From positions 434,001-498,000 of the forward strand of contig NZ_PJNH01000002.1 in assembly GCF_002844535.1 (NCBI RefSeq): 64,000 bases of DNA, read 5' to 3'. The position numbers were made by a program, and so were the translations under genes. Origin of the DNA: Halalkalibacillus sediminis. GTDB taxonomy: Bacteria > Bacillota > Bacilli > Bacillales > Alkalibacillaceae. Positions 43,435 to 52,391 of the stretch are shown piece by piece. Under the pieces are notes generated by a model. It saw only the letters and a program-made list of their open reading frames with translations, was not told the origin of the DNA and searched no databases. The first letter of the stretch is position 1; each line of letters starts with the position of its first letter.

Positions 43435-44502
43435 ATGAACAACCTGAAACAAGAACTGAACGAATTATTGGAAGAACACTTGAATGAAGAATTCTATACT
43501 GGTGCCGTTTGTTATGTGAAAGTCGGGGACGAGGAAATATACCTTCAACCCTTTGGTTATACTGATCGCTCAATGAAGCAAGAAGTTACAAATGAAACGG
43601 TATTTGACTTAGCAAGTCTGACGAAGATTTCCTCTTCCACACTAATTTTAAAATTAATTACAAGTGGCAAAATCAAGTTGGATTCCACTCTAGGTAATTG
43701 TTTGCCTCAAGTGAAAAATCACCCTGCATTGTCAGGAATAACGATTTTTCAGCTTTTGACACATTCATCTGGTTTGAAAGCTTGGCATCCATTTTATTCA
43801 CACTTACCAAATGAAGATTTGTTTGAAATTCTGGAAGGGATAGAATTGTTACACGAAGAATCTACTGAAGTCCTATACAGTGATTTGAATTATATCTTAC
43901 TAGGTAAGGTTATTGACTCCCAGTATTCAAAAACGATTGACCAAGTTGTCAAAGAAGAGTTGGCAGAGCCTCTTGAAACTGAAACTCTATCGTACGGGCC
44001 TGTTTTTTTAGACAATATTGCTGCTACGGAATTTGGGAATCGCACAGAGATGAAAATGTGCCAAAAAAGAGGAATTGAATTTAATGGCTGGCGTTCAATC
44101 TCTGAAGAAATCATCGGAGAAGTGAATGACGGCAATACTTATTATTTCCTGAATGGTCGATCAGGCCATGCAGGGTTATTTGGAACAGTCTTCGATGTGA
44201 GTAAGTTAGGTGAGTTGTATCTGAAGGATGGTACTTTTAATGATAAACAGCTTATAAGCTCAACGCTCACTCACGAATCAATGGTTCAACAAATTGGAGA
44301 CCGGGGATACGGTTGGCATATGGGCCGCCCTTTTCCTTCAGGGGCAGGACATACTGGATTTACCGGAACTTCATTGTGGGTCGATCCAGATCTACAGCTC
44401 AACGTTGTTCTCCTTACAAATAGGTTGAACGTCGAGGAGCCGAAGAATATCCAAGAATTTCGTTTAAAAGTGTTTAACACTATTAAAAATAATTTAAATT
44501 AA
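43435..44502 (+). CDS. Serine hydrolase of the beta-lactamase/PBP family (AmiE-like muropeptide amidase candidate)
   Basis: The 355-residue protein has the class C serine beta-lactamase fold: the SxxK motif SLTK (about residue 62) in VFDLASLTKISSSTL, a tyrosine motif YSDLNYILLGK (about 145), and a late HTGFTGTSLWVDP that replaces the KTG box. In B. subtilis the homologous gene of the mur operon (ybbE/amiE) encodes a MurNAc-L-alanine amidase. The context here (murQ, anmK, peptide importer, murR) suggests the same: freeing peptides from MurNAc. No signal peptide is visible, so it would act in the cytoplasm. Confidence 0.78.
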   Translation: MNNLKQELNELLEEHLNEEFYTGAVCYVKVGDEEIYLQPFGYTDRSMKQEVTNETVFDLASLTKISSSTLILKLITSGKIKLDSTLGNCLPQVKNHPALSGITIFQLLTHSSGLKAWHPFYSHLPNEDLFEILEGIELLHEESTEVLYSDLNYILLGKVIDSQYSKTIDQVVKEELAEPLETETLSYGPVFLDNIAATEFGNRTEMKMCQKRGIEFNGWRSISEEIIGEVNDGNTYYFLNGRSGHAGLFGTVFDVSKLGELYLKDGTFNDKQLISSTLTHESMVQQIGDRGYGWHMGRPFPSGAGHTGFTGTSLWVDPDLQLNVVLLTNRLNVEEPKNIQEFRLKVFNTIKNNLN

Positions 44503-44520
44503 TTTTTAGGGGGATAAGAC

Positions 44521-46101
44521 ATGTTGAAACGTAAATGGTTTTTGGTTACATTAATTTTGTCGCTTGTAGCTTTGCTATTAGTAGCATGTTCAAGTGATGA
44601 TGGAGAAGAAGCAGATGGAAATGAGGGCTCTGATAACCAAAGTGAAGAAACTGAAGGCGAATCAGATGCAGAGCAAGTATTGAAAATAGCGAATGACCAG
44701 GAACCAGCTGGTTTGGACCCGCATAAAACTCCTGCTCATTCATCCGTTCGTATTTATTCTCAAGTATATAGCGGACTAGTTGCTTTTGATGAAAACATGG
44801 AAGTAGTCGGTGACTTGGCATCTGAATGGGATCAGCCAGATGACACTACTTATGTATTCACTCTTCGTGAAGGAGTTAAATTCCATAATGGGAATGAAGC
44901 TACTGCTGAAGATGTGAAATATAGCTTTGAAAGAATCCTAGATGAAGAAACGGCCTCTCACATTGCTTCATATTTTTCAAATGTTGAAAGTATCGAAGTA
45001 AATGGTGATTATGAAGTACAATTCAACCTTAGCAGTCCAGATGCAACATTCTTATCGAATCTGACAAATGCTAGTGCAGCGATCGTAGATCAAGAAGTTG
45101 TTGAAGAAAACGAAGATTTACAGCAAGTTGCTATTGGAACAGGACCATTCAAGTTTGATGAATGGGTAGCAGACAATAGAGTAAACCTTTCTAAAAACGA
45201 AGATTACTTCATGGAAGATTTACCAAAGCTAGATGAAGTTATTTATTATACAATGACAGAAGAATCTGCAAGACTATCAGCTATCCGTACTGGCGAAGTT
45301 GATTTGACTACTTTGACAGCTCAATCATCTGAATTATTAGAAGGTGAAGAAAAACTCGAAGTAATGGATTATCAATCTCTTGAGTATAGCTATGTGGGCT
45401 TCAATAATGAATCTGAACCATTGAATGATGTGAAAGTTAGACAGGCTTTAAGTTTAGCTACTGACCGTCAAAGCATTGCTGACATCGTTTGGAATGGAGA
45501 TGCGGTAGTATCAGGTCCAATCGCTCCTTCAATGGGTGAATGGGCAATTGATGTTAAAGAACATGAATTATACCAAAATGACCTAGATAAAGCTAAATCA
45601 CTATTAGAAGAAGCTGGTTATCCAGATGGTTTCGAAATTACAATCACTACAGCTTCTACTTATTCTGACATGGTAGATACTGCACAAGTTTTACAGCAAC
45701 AGTGGAAAGAAATCGGTGTAGACGCTGAGATTAATCAAATTGAATGGGGCGAGTATATCGACACTTGGGTTAATAAGTCAGCCGATGTATTGGTAGGACG
45801 TAATGGTTCAGGTACCGATCCTGATCGTGCAATGAACTACTTCTTTAACACCGAAGGTTCTGCAAACGTTTGGAACTTCTCTAATTCAGAATATGACGAG
45901 TTAGTAGAAGAAGCTAAAGTAACTACTGATCCTGAGAAGCGTAAAGAAATCTATAATGAAGCTCAAAACAAACTATTAGATTTATCACCAAACTTATTCT
46001 TGGTGTCACCAATGAAATACGTAGCAGTAAGAGACTCAGTTGAAGGATTTACTCCTTATCCACATGATGGGGAATATATTCTAGAAGTATCAAAACAATA
46101 A
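44521..46101 (+). CDS. Peptide ABC transporter substrate-binding lipoprotein (family 5, OppA/DppA type)
   Basis: The 526-residue protein has a lipoprotein signal with lipobox LLVACS (Cys about 23), an acidic Asn/Glu/Ser linker and a family-5 fold: LKIANDQEPAGLDPHKTPAH, then VFTLREGVKFHNGNEATAEDVKYSFERIL near residue 120. The final part has PNLFLVSPMKYVAVRDSVEGF. Such proteins bind di- or oligopeptides; within this locus a cell-wall peptide such as L-Ala-D-Glu-meso-Dap is a likely ligand, by inference. It has a start with ribosome binding site AGGGGGA. A perfect palindrome separates it from the permeases. Confidence 0.92.
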   Translation: MLKRKWFLVTLILSLVALLLVACSSDDGEEADGNEGSDNQSEETEGESDAEQVLKIANDQEPAGLDPHKTPAHSSVRIYSQVYSGLVAFDENMEVVGDLASEWDQPDDTTYVFTLREGVKFHNGNEATAEDVKYSFERILDEETASHIASYFSNVESIEVNGDYEVQFNLSSPDATFLSNLTNASAAIVDQEVVEENEDLQQVAIGTGPFKFDEWVADNRVNLSKNEDYFMEDLPKLDEVIYYTMTEESARLSAIRTGEVDLTTLTAQSSELLEGEEKLEVMDYQSLEYSYVGFNNESEPLNDVKVRQALSLATDRQSIADIVWNGDAVVSGPIAPSMGEWAIDVKEHELYQNDLDKAKSLLEEAGYPDGFEITITTASTYSDMVDTAQVLQQQWKEIGVDAEINQIEWGEYIDTWVNKSADVLVGRNGSGTDPDRAMNYFFNTEGSANVWNFSNSEYDELVEEAKVTTDPEKRKEIYNEAQNKLLDLSPNLFLVSPMKYVAVRDSVEGFTPYPHDGEYILEVSKQ

Positions 46102-46109
46102 AACAATAT

Positions 46110-46135
46110 GAGGCTGCTTAAGCTTAAGCAGCCTC
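46110..46135 (+). repeat. Perfect 26-base palindrome between the peptide-binding protein and permease genes
   Basis: GAGGCTGCTTAAG is followed directly by its exact reverse complement. In RNA it would form a strong hairpin with a minimal loop; only a weak T-poor tail follows. It probably stabilises the upstream mRNA or attenuates transcription. Confidence 0.7.
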
Positions 46136-46159
46136 TCATTATTATTAAGGGTGAGCACG

Positions 46160-47104
46160 ATGTATGCATATATCATTAGACGTTTATTGATGTTGATACC
46201 TGTGCTGTTCGGTGTCTCTGTCGTCATATTTTTCACCTTAAGAATCATTCCTGGTGATGTAGCGCAAACCATTTTAGGAACGGATGCTACGGAGCAATCA
46301 CTGGCTCAGCTGAGGAAAGATTTCGGGTTGGATCGACCTATCATTGAACAATATTTTACTTGGATAGGTGGCGTACTTGTAGGTGATTTCGGAGAATCGA
46401 TGCGTACAGGAAGAGAAATACTACCAGACATTTTAAGTCGATTCAAAATTACATTTGAACTGACTATCTTATCTGCAATAATCTCATGGATCATTGCTAT
46501 TCCATTAGGAATCATTGCAGGTATAAAACGAAACACGAAGACGGACTTCTCAGTAAGAATCATTTCTTTGCTAGGAGTATCGGTGCCAAACTTTGCCTTA
46601 GCTACGGTATTGATTTTAGTACTTGCTTTAACATTTTCCTATAGTCCACCTGTTGGGTACGTGGGTTTTTTCGAGGATCCTCTTAAAAACTTGCAAATTA
46701 TGATTCTACCAGCATTTGTACTAGGAACTGCTATGGCAGGAGCGGTCATGAGAATGACTCGTTCTTCTATTCTAGAGATACTTAGACAAGACTTTATCCG
46801 GACGATTCGTGCAAAAGGAGCAAAAGAGAAAATAGTGATATTCAATCATGCCCTTAGAAATGCGATGATTCCAATACTTACGATTATCGGTATGCAAATT
46901 GGCGTCCTTCTCGGTGGTACGGTTATCATTGAACAAATTTTTTCCTTGCCTGGTTTAGGTCAGTTGGTTCTGACAAGTATTAACCAGCGTGACTTCACAG
47001 TGGTACAAGGTGCTATTTTATTCATAGCATTTGTGTTTGTTCTTATCAATTTGCTTGTCGATCTACTTTATTCATACTTAGACCCGAGAATTACGTATAA
47101 GTAA
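46160..47104 (+). CDS. Peptide ABC transporter permease (DppB/OppB type)
   Basis: The 314-residue protein has six membrane segments. The start YIIRRLLMLIPVLFGVSVVIFF is a DppB signature, and the cytoplasmic EAA-like loop is DFIRTIRAKGAKEKIVIFNHALRNA (residues about 210-235). ATG 46160 follows AAGGGTGAG; the GTG at 46151 lies in that site. It forms a pair with the next gene. Confidence 0.94.
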   Translation: MYAYIIRRLLMLIPVLFGVSVVIFFTLRIIPGDVAQTILGTDATEQSLAQLRKDFGLDRPIIEQYFTWIGGVLVGDFGESMRTGREILPDILSRFKITFELTILSAIISWIIAIPLGIIAGIKRNTKTDFSVRIISLLGVSVPNFALATVLILVLALTFSYSPPVGYVGFFEDPLKNLQIMILPAFVLGTAMAGAVMRMTRSSILEILRQDFIRTIRAKGAKEKIVIFNHALRNAMIPILTIIGMQIGVLLGGTVIIEQIFSLPGLGQLVLTSINQRDFTVVQGAILFIAFVFVLINLLVDLLYSYLDPRITYK

Positions 47105-47139
47105 TGAGTTAATTATTTTAAGGAAGTGTGTGATGATTC

Positions 47140-47970
47140 ATGAAGGATTTTGCCCGTCGTTTAATAGATGACAAAGTCGGTTTAACCGGTTTTATAGGGA
47201 TCTCAGTCGTAATATTGCTTGCAATATTCGCACCCCTTATAGCTCCATATGAACCCGATGAAATGTTTACACAGCATGTAATGGAAGGTCCAAGCGGCCA
47301 ATTTCTGTTCGGTACAGATGAATTCGGTCGGGATATTTTTTCTAGAATTGTCTATGGTGCTCAAGTATCACTGCAGGTAGGTTTGATTGCTGTTGGTATT
47401 GGAGCAATTGGAGGTCTAATTTTCGGGCTGATCAGTGGATATTTCCAAGGAAAAGTAGACCAGGTGATTATGAGAGTCATGGACGTCTTCTTTGCTTTTC
47501 CTGACATCTTGTTAGCTTTGACGATTATTGCTGTTTTAGGTCCAAGTTTAACTAATACGATGGTTGCAATTGGAATTGTGTTCATGCCAGTATTCACAAG
47601 GCTAGTAAGGTCTGCAGTCATGACTGTTAAAGAGAATGAGTATATTGTGAATGCACAAGCGATTGGTGTTAAACCATCACTTATCATTTTCAGACATATC
47701 ACTCCCAATATCATGGCGCCATTTATCGTACAAATAACTCTAGCATTATCTGGGGCTATTTTAACTGAAGCAGCTTTAAGCTTTTTAGGCTTAGGTGTAC
47801 AACCGCCGAACCCTTCTTGGGGAGTAATGTTGAATGATGCGAGAGCCTATATGGAGTTCGCTCCTTGGACAATTATTTTCCCTGCAATTGCAATTGTTCT
47901 GACTATCTTCTGCTTTAACTTATTGGGAGATAGTTTAAGAGATATATTGGATCCTAAATTAAAGCAATAG
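47140..47970 (+). CDS. Peptide ABC transporter permease (DppC/OppC type)
   Basis: The 276-residue protein has six membrane segments with the DppC signature FGTDEFGRDIFSRIVYGAQVSLQVG near residue 52. The cytoplasmic loop is EYIVNAQAIGVKPSLIIFRHITPN, and the C-terminal LTEAALSFLGLGVQPPNPSWG is diagnostic. Start ATG 47140. Confidence 0.94.
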   Translation: MKDFARRLIDDKVGLTGFIGISVVILLAIFAPLIAPYEPDEMFTQHVMEGPSGQFLFGTDEFGRDIFSRIVYGAQVSLQVGLIAVGIGAIGGLIFGLISGYFQGKVDQVIMRVMDVFFAFPDILLALTIIAVLGPSLTNTMVAIGIVFMPVFTRLVRSAVMTVKENEYIVNAQAIGVKPSLIIFRHITPNIMAPFIVQITLALSGAILTEAALSFLGLGVQPPNPSWGVMLNDARAYMEFAPWTIIFPAIAIVLTIFCFNLLGDSLRDILDPKLKQ

Positions 47971-48011
47971 ATCACTCATAGAAAAATGTCGTCCCTTACA
48001 GGAGGTTGAAT

Positions 48012-49007
48012 ATGAAACCTTTATTAGATATGAATCATGTATCCATTGATTATAAAACGGATAAAAAAGAATTTAATATCGTTAAAGATTTGAATATTAA
48101 AATTGAAGAGAAAATGAAATACGGAATTGTTGGAGAATCTGGTAGTGGTAAGAGTTTAACATCTCTAGCAATTATGAATTTACTTCCAGACGTCCTGGAC
48201 ATCAGTAAAGGGTCAATCGACTTTAATACTGAAGAGTCTAGAGACTTGTCTAAACTCAACAAGAAACAGATGAGAAAAGTTCGAGGAAACGAAATATCTA
48301 TGATATTTCAAGAACCGATGACCGCCTTGGACCCTTTATATACCATCGAACATCAACTGCTGGAAGTTCTAAGGATACATAAGAACTATAGCAAAAAAGA
48401 GATGCATAAGATGGGTGTCGACATGCTAAATAAGGTCGGAATCTCTCGGCCAGAGCAAATTATGAAGGATTATCCTCATCAATTATCTGGTGGGATGAGA
48501 CAGAGAGTCATGATTGCGATGGCTTTGATCTGTGAGCCGAAACTATTGATCGCAGATGAACCGACAACAGCTTTAGATGTTACGATCCAAGCACAGATAC
48601 TCGATCTAATGAACGATCTGTCTGAGAAGAATAACACTGCAATTCTGATGATTACACATGATTTAGGTGTCATTTTAGAAACATGTGAAAGAGTAGCAGT
48701 CATGTATGCCGGGCAGATTGTTGAGGAATCGACAGTTGAAAAAATATTTGAACAACCAGCCCATCCCTATACAAAAGGGTTGTTATCTTCAATTAAATCG
48801 TTAGGGGAGCGATCCAAAGAATTATATTCGATCCCGGGTAATGTTCCGACACCAGATAACTATCAAGAACTTGGTTGTCGTTTTGCTACTAGGTGTCCAT
48901 ATGCGATGGATAAATGTTTTGAACAAGAACCGCCAATGTATGAAGTAGAAGAGGATCAATTCAGCAAATGTTGGTTGCATGATGAGGAGGTGCAAGTTGA
49001 TGAGTGA
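48012..49007 (+). CDS. Peptide ABC transporter ATP-binding protein (DppD/OppD type)
   Basis: The 331-residue ATPase has Walker A GESGSGKSLTSLAI (about residue 40), signature LSGGMRQRVMIAMAL, Walker B LLIADEPTTALDVT. A C-terminal oligopeptide-transporter domain has cysteines in CRFATRCPYAMDKC, which in relatives can hold an iron-sulfur cluster. ATG 48012 is six bases after GGAGG. The 3' end overlaps the DppF-like start by eight bases. Confidence 0.94.
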   Translation: MKPLLDMNHVSIDYKTDKKEFNIVKDLNIKIEEKMKYGIVGESGSGKSLTSLAIMNLLPDVLDISKGSIDFNTEESRDLSKLNKKQMRKVRGNEISMIFQEPMTALDPLYTIEHQLLEVLRIHKNYSKKEMHKMGVDMLNKVGISRPEQIMKDYPHQLSGGMRQRVMIAMALICEPKLLIADEPTTALDVTIQAQILDLMNDLSEKNNTAILMITHDLGVILETCERVAVMYAGQIVEESTVEKIFEQPAHPYTKGLLSSIKSLGERSKELYSIPGNVPTPDNYQELGCRFATRCPYAMDKCFEQEPPMYEVEEDQFSKCWLHDEEVQVDE

Positions 49008-49977
49008 GGAGCAAGTAGTACTTGAAGTTAATCACTTAAAAAAATATTTCCCTATAAAAGGCGGTATTTTGAAACGTACCAAGAATCATGTAAAAGCTGT
49101 GGATGATATCAGTTTTAAAGTTAGGGAAAACGAGACTTTCTCTCTAGTTGGAGAAAGTGGTTGCGGAAAATCAACAACTGGTCGTTCCATTTTGCGCTTA
49201 CTAGAACCAACAGATGGCGAAGTGATCTTCAAGGGTGATAACCTTCTTGATGTGAATAAGCGTACATTCAGACATATGAGAAAAGATATGCAGCTGATTT
49301 TCCAAGATCCTTATAGCTCATTAAATCCTAGAATGACTGTCAAAAAGTTATTAGTCGAACCGTTGTTGACACATAAATTGGCTACCAAAAAAGAAGCAGA
49401 ACAAAAAGCTGAAGAAATGATTGAAAAAGTAGGGTTATCTAAAGAACAATTAAATAGATACCCTCACGAATTCAGCGGCGGTCAAAGGCAACGGATCAGC
49501 ATCGCCAGAGCATTGATTGTGAATCCTAAATTAGTCATCTTAGATGAAGCGGTATCGGCATTGGATGTCTCGATTCAATCTCAAATTTTAAATCTATTGA
49601 TGAGATTACAAGAAGAGTTCCAACTTACGTATGTGTTTATTTCCCATGACTTGAATGTCGTCAAACACTTGAGTGATAGAGTGGGAGTTATGTATCTTGG
49701 CCAGATGATGGAACTTGCATCCACAGAAGAATTATACGAAAATCCTCTTCATCCTTATACGAAAGCGTTATTGTCAGCAATTCCAACGATCGATCCAAAA
49801 GAGAAGAAGGAACGTATTATTTTACAAGGGGATGTACCAGATCCAAGTGATCCGCCTTCCGGTTGTCCTTTCCGACTAAGGTGCCCGATGGCTCACAATC
49901 GATGTGCGGAAGAAAAGCCGAAATACATTGAAAAAGAAAAAGACCATTGGGTAGCGTGTCACCTTTTTGATGAATAA
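49000..49977 (+). CDS. Peptide ABC transporter ATP-binding protein (DppF/OppF type)
   Basis: The 325-residue ATPase has Walker A GESGCGKSTTGRSILRL, signature FSGGQRQRISIARAL, Walker B LVILDEAVSALDVS and the C-terminal CPFRLRCPMAHNRC cysteine region. ATG 49000 follows GAGGAGG. Walker B has DEAVSALD rather than the DEPTSALD usual in other ABC ATPases, a common OppF variant. It completes an importer of five genes (binding protein, two permeases, two ATPases). Confidence 0.94.
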   Translation: MSEEQVVLEVNHLKKYFPIKGGILKRTKNHVKAVDDISFKVRENETFSLVGESGCGKSTTGRSILRLLEPTDGEVIFKGDNLLDVNKRTFRHMRKDMQLIFQDPYSSLNPRMTVKKLLVEPLLTHKLATKKEAEQKAEEMIEKVGLSKEQLNRYPHEFSGGQRQRISIARALIVNPKLVILDEAVSALDVSIQSQILNLLMRLQEEFQLTYVFISHDLNVVKHLSDRVGVMYLGQMMELASTEELYENPLHPYTKALLSAIPTIDPKEKKERIILQGDVPDPSDPPSGCPFRLRCPMAHNRCAEEKPKYIEKEKDHWVACHLFDE

Positions 49978-50028
49978 ATGGTAAAATAGTATTTATTAAA
50001 CAATCATTTGGTTGAGAGTGGTGAATGT

Positions 50029-50907
50029 ATGTCCAAATCTAACGCAGGAATTTTTATGTTGAAAGAGATGAAAGAGAAACTTCCGCCTTCTGAACGGAAA
50101 ATAGCTGATTTCATACTGGAGCATCCCGAGCGTGCGATTAGAATGACAGCAACTGACTTAGGAAAAGAAAGTCAGACGAGTAGTGCAGCCGTGATTCGGT
50201 TATGTAAGTCATTGAACTTAAAAGGATTCCAGGACTTGAAATTGCGTGTTGCAGGGGATTTACAACGAAATGAGGAAGAGGAATTTCGTGATATTGAACC
50301 GAATGAGCCGTATGCTTCGACGATTGAAAAGGTGACATCACATAGTGTCCAAACGATCAGGGAGACAGCTGACTTGCTTAGTAGTGAGGAGTTAGAAGCT
50401 GCGGTGCAAGCGATGTTGACCGGCAGAAGAATCCACTTCTTTGGCGTAGGAGCTTCGAGCATCACAGCTATGGATGCGCAGCAGAAATTCCTTCGTATTA
50501 ATAAGGCTGTGACAGCTTTCACAGATCTACATATGGGGGCTACAGTCGTAGCAAATGCTAATGAAGAGGATGTCGTTGTCGGGATCTCATTCTCAGGTGA
50601 AACTTATGAGGTGGCAAAAGTATTGGATATTGCTCGGGAGAATGGAGCTAAGACAATCAGTTTGACGAGATATGGAAGCTCACTCGTTGCGGATTGTTCT
50701 GATATACGTTTATATACTTCTGCCAATCGAGAAGCCACTTTTCGAAGTGGAGCAACTTCTTCGCGTTTAGCGCAGTTACATGTGATCGATATATTATTTA
50801 TGAGTGTAGCTTCCCACTCCTATGATGAAACTGTTAGATACCTCGATTCAACAAGAGAAGCCATCAGTTCTTTGCATCAGCCGAGAAATAAGAAGCGGAA
50901 GAAATAA
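50029..50907 (+). CDS. murR: MurR/RpiR-family transcriptional regulator
   Basis: The 292-residue protein has an N-terminal RpiR helix-turn-helix (LPPSERKIADFIL...SSAAVIRLCKSLNLKGFQDLKL) and a C-terminal SIS sugar-phosphate-binding domain (about 115-255) with RRIHFFGVGASSITAMDAQ and VVGISFSGETYEVAKVL. In B. subtilis and E. coli such proteins sense MurNAc-6-P and repress murQ. It sits at the end of the cell-wall island with its own likely promoter, so MurR is the best guess; other RpiR roles are possible. The start is ATG 50029, the first Met in frame after a GAGTGGTGA site. Confidence 0.8.
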   Translation: MSKSNAGIFMLKEMKEKLPPSERKIADFILEHPERAIRMTATDLGKESQTSSAAVIRLCKSLNLKGFQDLKLRVAGDLQRNEEEEFRDIEPNEPYASTIEKVTSHSVQTIRETADLLSSEELEAAVQAMLTGRRIHFFGVGASSITAMDAQQKFLRINKAVTAFTDLHMGATVVANANEEDVVVGISFSGETYEVAKVLDIARENGAKTISLTRYGSSLVADCSDIRLYTSANREATFRSGATSSRLAQLHVIDILFMSVASHSYDETVRYLDSTREAISSLHQPRNKKRKK

Positions 50908-50908
50908 G

Positions 50909-50947
50909 AAAAGTGCCTATTCCATAGCGGTGGAAAGGCACTTTTTT
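50909..50947 (+). terminator. Terminator of murR
   Basis: AAAAGTGCC pairs with GGCACTTTT, with an inner TTCCA/TGGAA arm, followed by six T residues. Confidence 0.85.
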
Positions 50948-51014
50948 CGTTGTAAGGATGTATTGATAATGAGCTATAGTATGAAAGCCTGACGATAAGC
51001 CAAGTTCTTTAAAT

Positions 51015-51070
51015 TTAACCGAACCTATCTTTGAATTAACTGAACCTATTCAATATTTAGCGAAACCTAT
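51015..51070. repeat. Three degenerate copies of a 21-base unit (TTAACYGAACCTAT...)
   Basis: TTAACCGAACCTAT (51015), TTAACTGAACCTAT (51036) and TTAGCGAAACCTAT (51057) are spaced exactly 21 bases apart; the last one runs into the glcF stop codon. It resembles, in period only, the repeat between gltA and gltB. Confidence 0.6.
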
Positions 51071-52368
51071 ACTTCGATCGCTTCCAATAAGAAATCGGCT
51101 AAGTGCATCGCGCGAACTTCATTGGTCAATCCCTCTCGTTCAATGCCTAACTTCATTTGGAGCAGACATCCTGGATTGGTTGTTAAAATAGTAGTTGCGT
51201 TTGTTGCCTTCGCCTTTTCCATTTTATGATCAAGGATCTGCATGGACATTTCTGGTTGTGTCAGGTTATAAATTCCAGCTGAACCACAACATTGATCTGC
51301 ATCCTTCATTTCTTGGTAGTTAGCACCTTCGGTCGAAAGAATCAGTTGACGAGGCTGTAACGAGACGCCTTGAACATTTCTTAAGTGACAGGAATCTTGG
51401 TAGGTCACAATTTGTTCGTCCACGTTAAGAGAATGTTCTTCATGAAATTTCAATTTAACTAAAATAGAGGTGAAGTCGACGATTTTATCACTGAACTCTT
51501 GCGCACGGCCGGACCATTCTGAATCATTTTTAAGAAGGTGCTTATAATCATGTAGAAAAGCTCCGCAACCTCCTGCGTTTGTGATGATATAATCCGCTTC
51601 AACTTTTTCAAAGGCTTCGATATTCTTTTTGGCTAAATCGATGGATCCCGATTTCTCTCCACTGTGACCATGAAGAGCTCCACAACAATTTTGTGAGTCA
51701 GGTACAACAATTTCACAGCCGGCCTTTTGTAGTAGTTTAATAGTTGATCGGTTCGTTTCTTGAAATAAGGTATCCATCAAGCACCCTCTGAACATCGCGA
51801 CTGTAGCTTTGGTTTCACCTTCAGCAGGAAAAATCGCTTCTGCTTTACGTTTGCCTGATTTCTTTGGAACCTTAGGAAGTACTCGCTCCATCTGTTGCAT
51901 GTGCCTCGGAAATAGCTTCATGAAACCAAGTTTACGTGTGGTTTTTTGAAGGCCTGAACGTTGGTAGAAACCTAGAAGGCTAGTTGCTTGTTCCATTCGC
52001 TTCTGATTCGGGAACATCCCTTCGAATACCGTTTTGCGTGTCAATTTTTCTTTTGCTGAATGTTCTTTGTTCTCTTGAAAAATGGCTCGTGCTTCTTCTA
52101 ACATATGTCCATAATTCACCCCTGCTGGGCAAGCAGGTTCACATGCTCGGCATCCAAGACAAACTTCCAGTGAGTGTTCAACTTCTTCATATGAGTGAAT
52201 ATCACCATCTCGTACAGCCTTCATCAAGGCGATACGACCTCTAGGAGAGTGAACTTCGTCCTGAGTCTCTACATAAGTTGGACAAGCTGGTAAGCAGAAG
52301 CCGCAACGCATACAGTTCAATAATTCATCTTCACCGATGCGATCTTGAAAATCTTTTTGTATTGTCAC
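51067..52368 (-). CDS. glcF: Glycolate/D-lactate oxidase iron-sulfur subunit GlcF
   Basis: The 433-residue protein has two N-terminal 4Fe-4S ferredoxin motifs: LNCMRCGFCLPACPTY (about residue 18) and EVCLGCRACEPACPAG (about 68). Two CCG domains follow, with DSQNCCGALHGHSG and DADQCCGSAGIYNL. It receives electrons from the FAD subunit and passes them to the respiratory chain. GTG start 52368 (ribosome binding site AGCGGTGA), 23 bases after glcD. In the surrounding locus MurQ yields D-lactate, so D-lactate is a credible substrate beside glycolate. Confidence 0.92.
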   Translation of the reverse strand: MTIQKDFQDRIGEDELLNCMRCGFCLPACPTYVETQDEVHSPRGRIALMKAVRDGDIHSYEEVEHSLEVCLGCRACEPACPAGVNYGHMLEEARAIFQENKEHSAKEKLTRKTVFEGMFPNQKRMEQATSLLGFYQRSGLQKTTRKLGFMKLFPRHMQQMERVLPKVPKKSGKRKAEAIFPAEGETKATVAMFRGCLMDTLFQETNRSTIKLLQKAGCEIVVPDSQNCCGALHGHSGEKSGSIDLAKKNIEAFEKVEADYIITNAGGCGAFLHDYKHLLKNDSEWSGRAQEFSDKIVDFTSILVKLKFHEEHSLNVDEQIVTYQDSCHLRNVQGVSLQPRQLILSTEGANYQEMKDADQCCGSAGIYNLTQPEMSMQILDHKMEKAKATNATTILTTNPGCLLQMKLGIEREGLTNEVRAMHLADFLLEAIEV

Positions 52369-52391
52369 GTTATCACCGCTTTTGAAAAATA

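Noticed and set aside
46110-46135. 26-base perfect palindrome as an inverted repeat of an insertion sequence
   Set aside because: It lies between two genes of one operon, there is no transposase and no target duplication; an mRNA hairpin explains it better.
51015-51070. Three 21-base repeats as a CRISPR array
   Set aside because: The units are too short and degenerate, without distinct spacers, and no cas genes are present.
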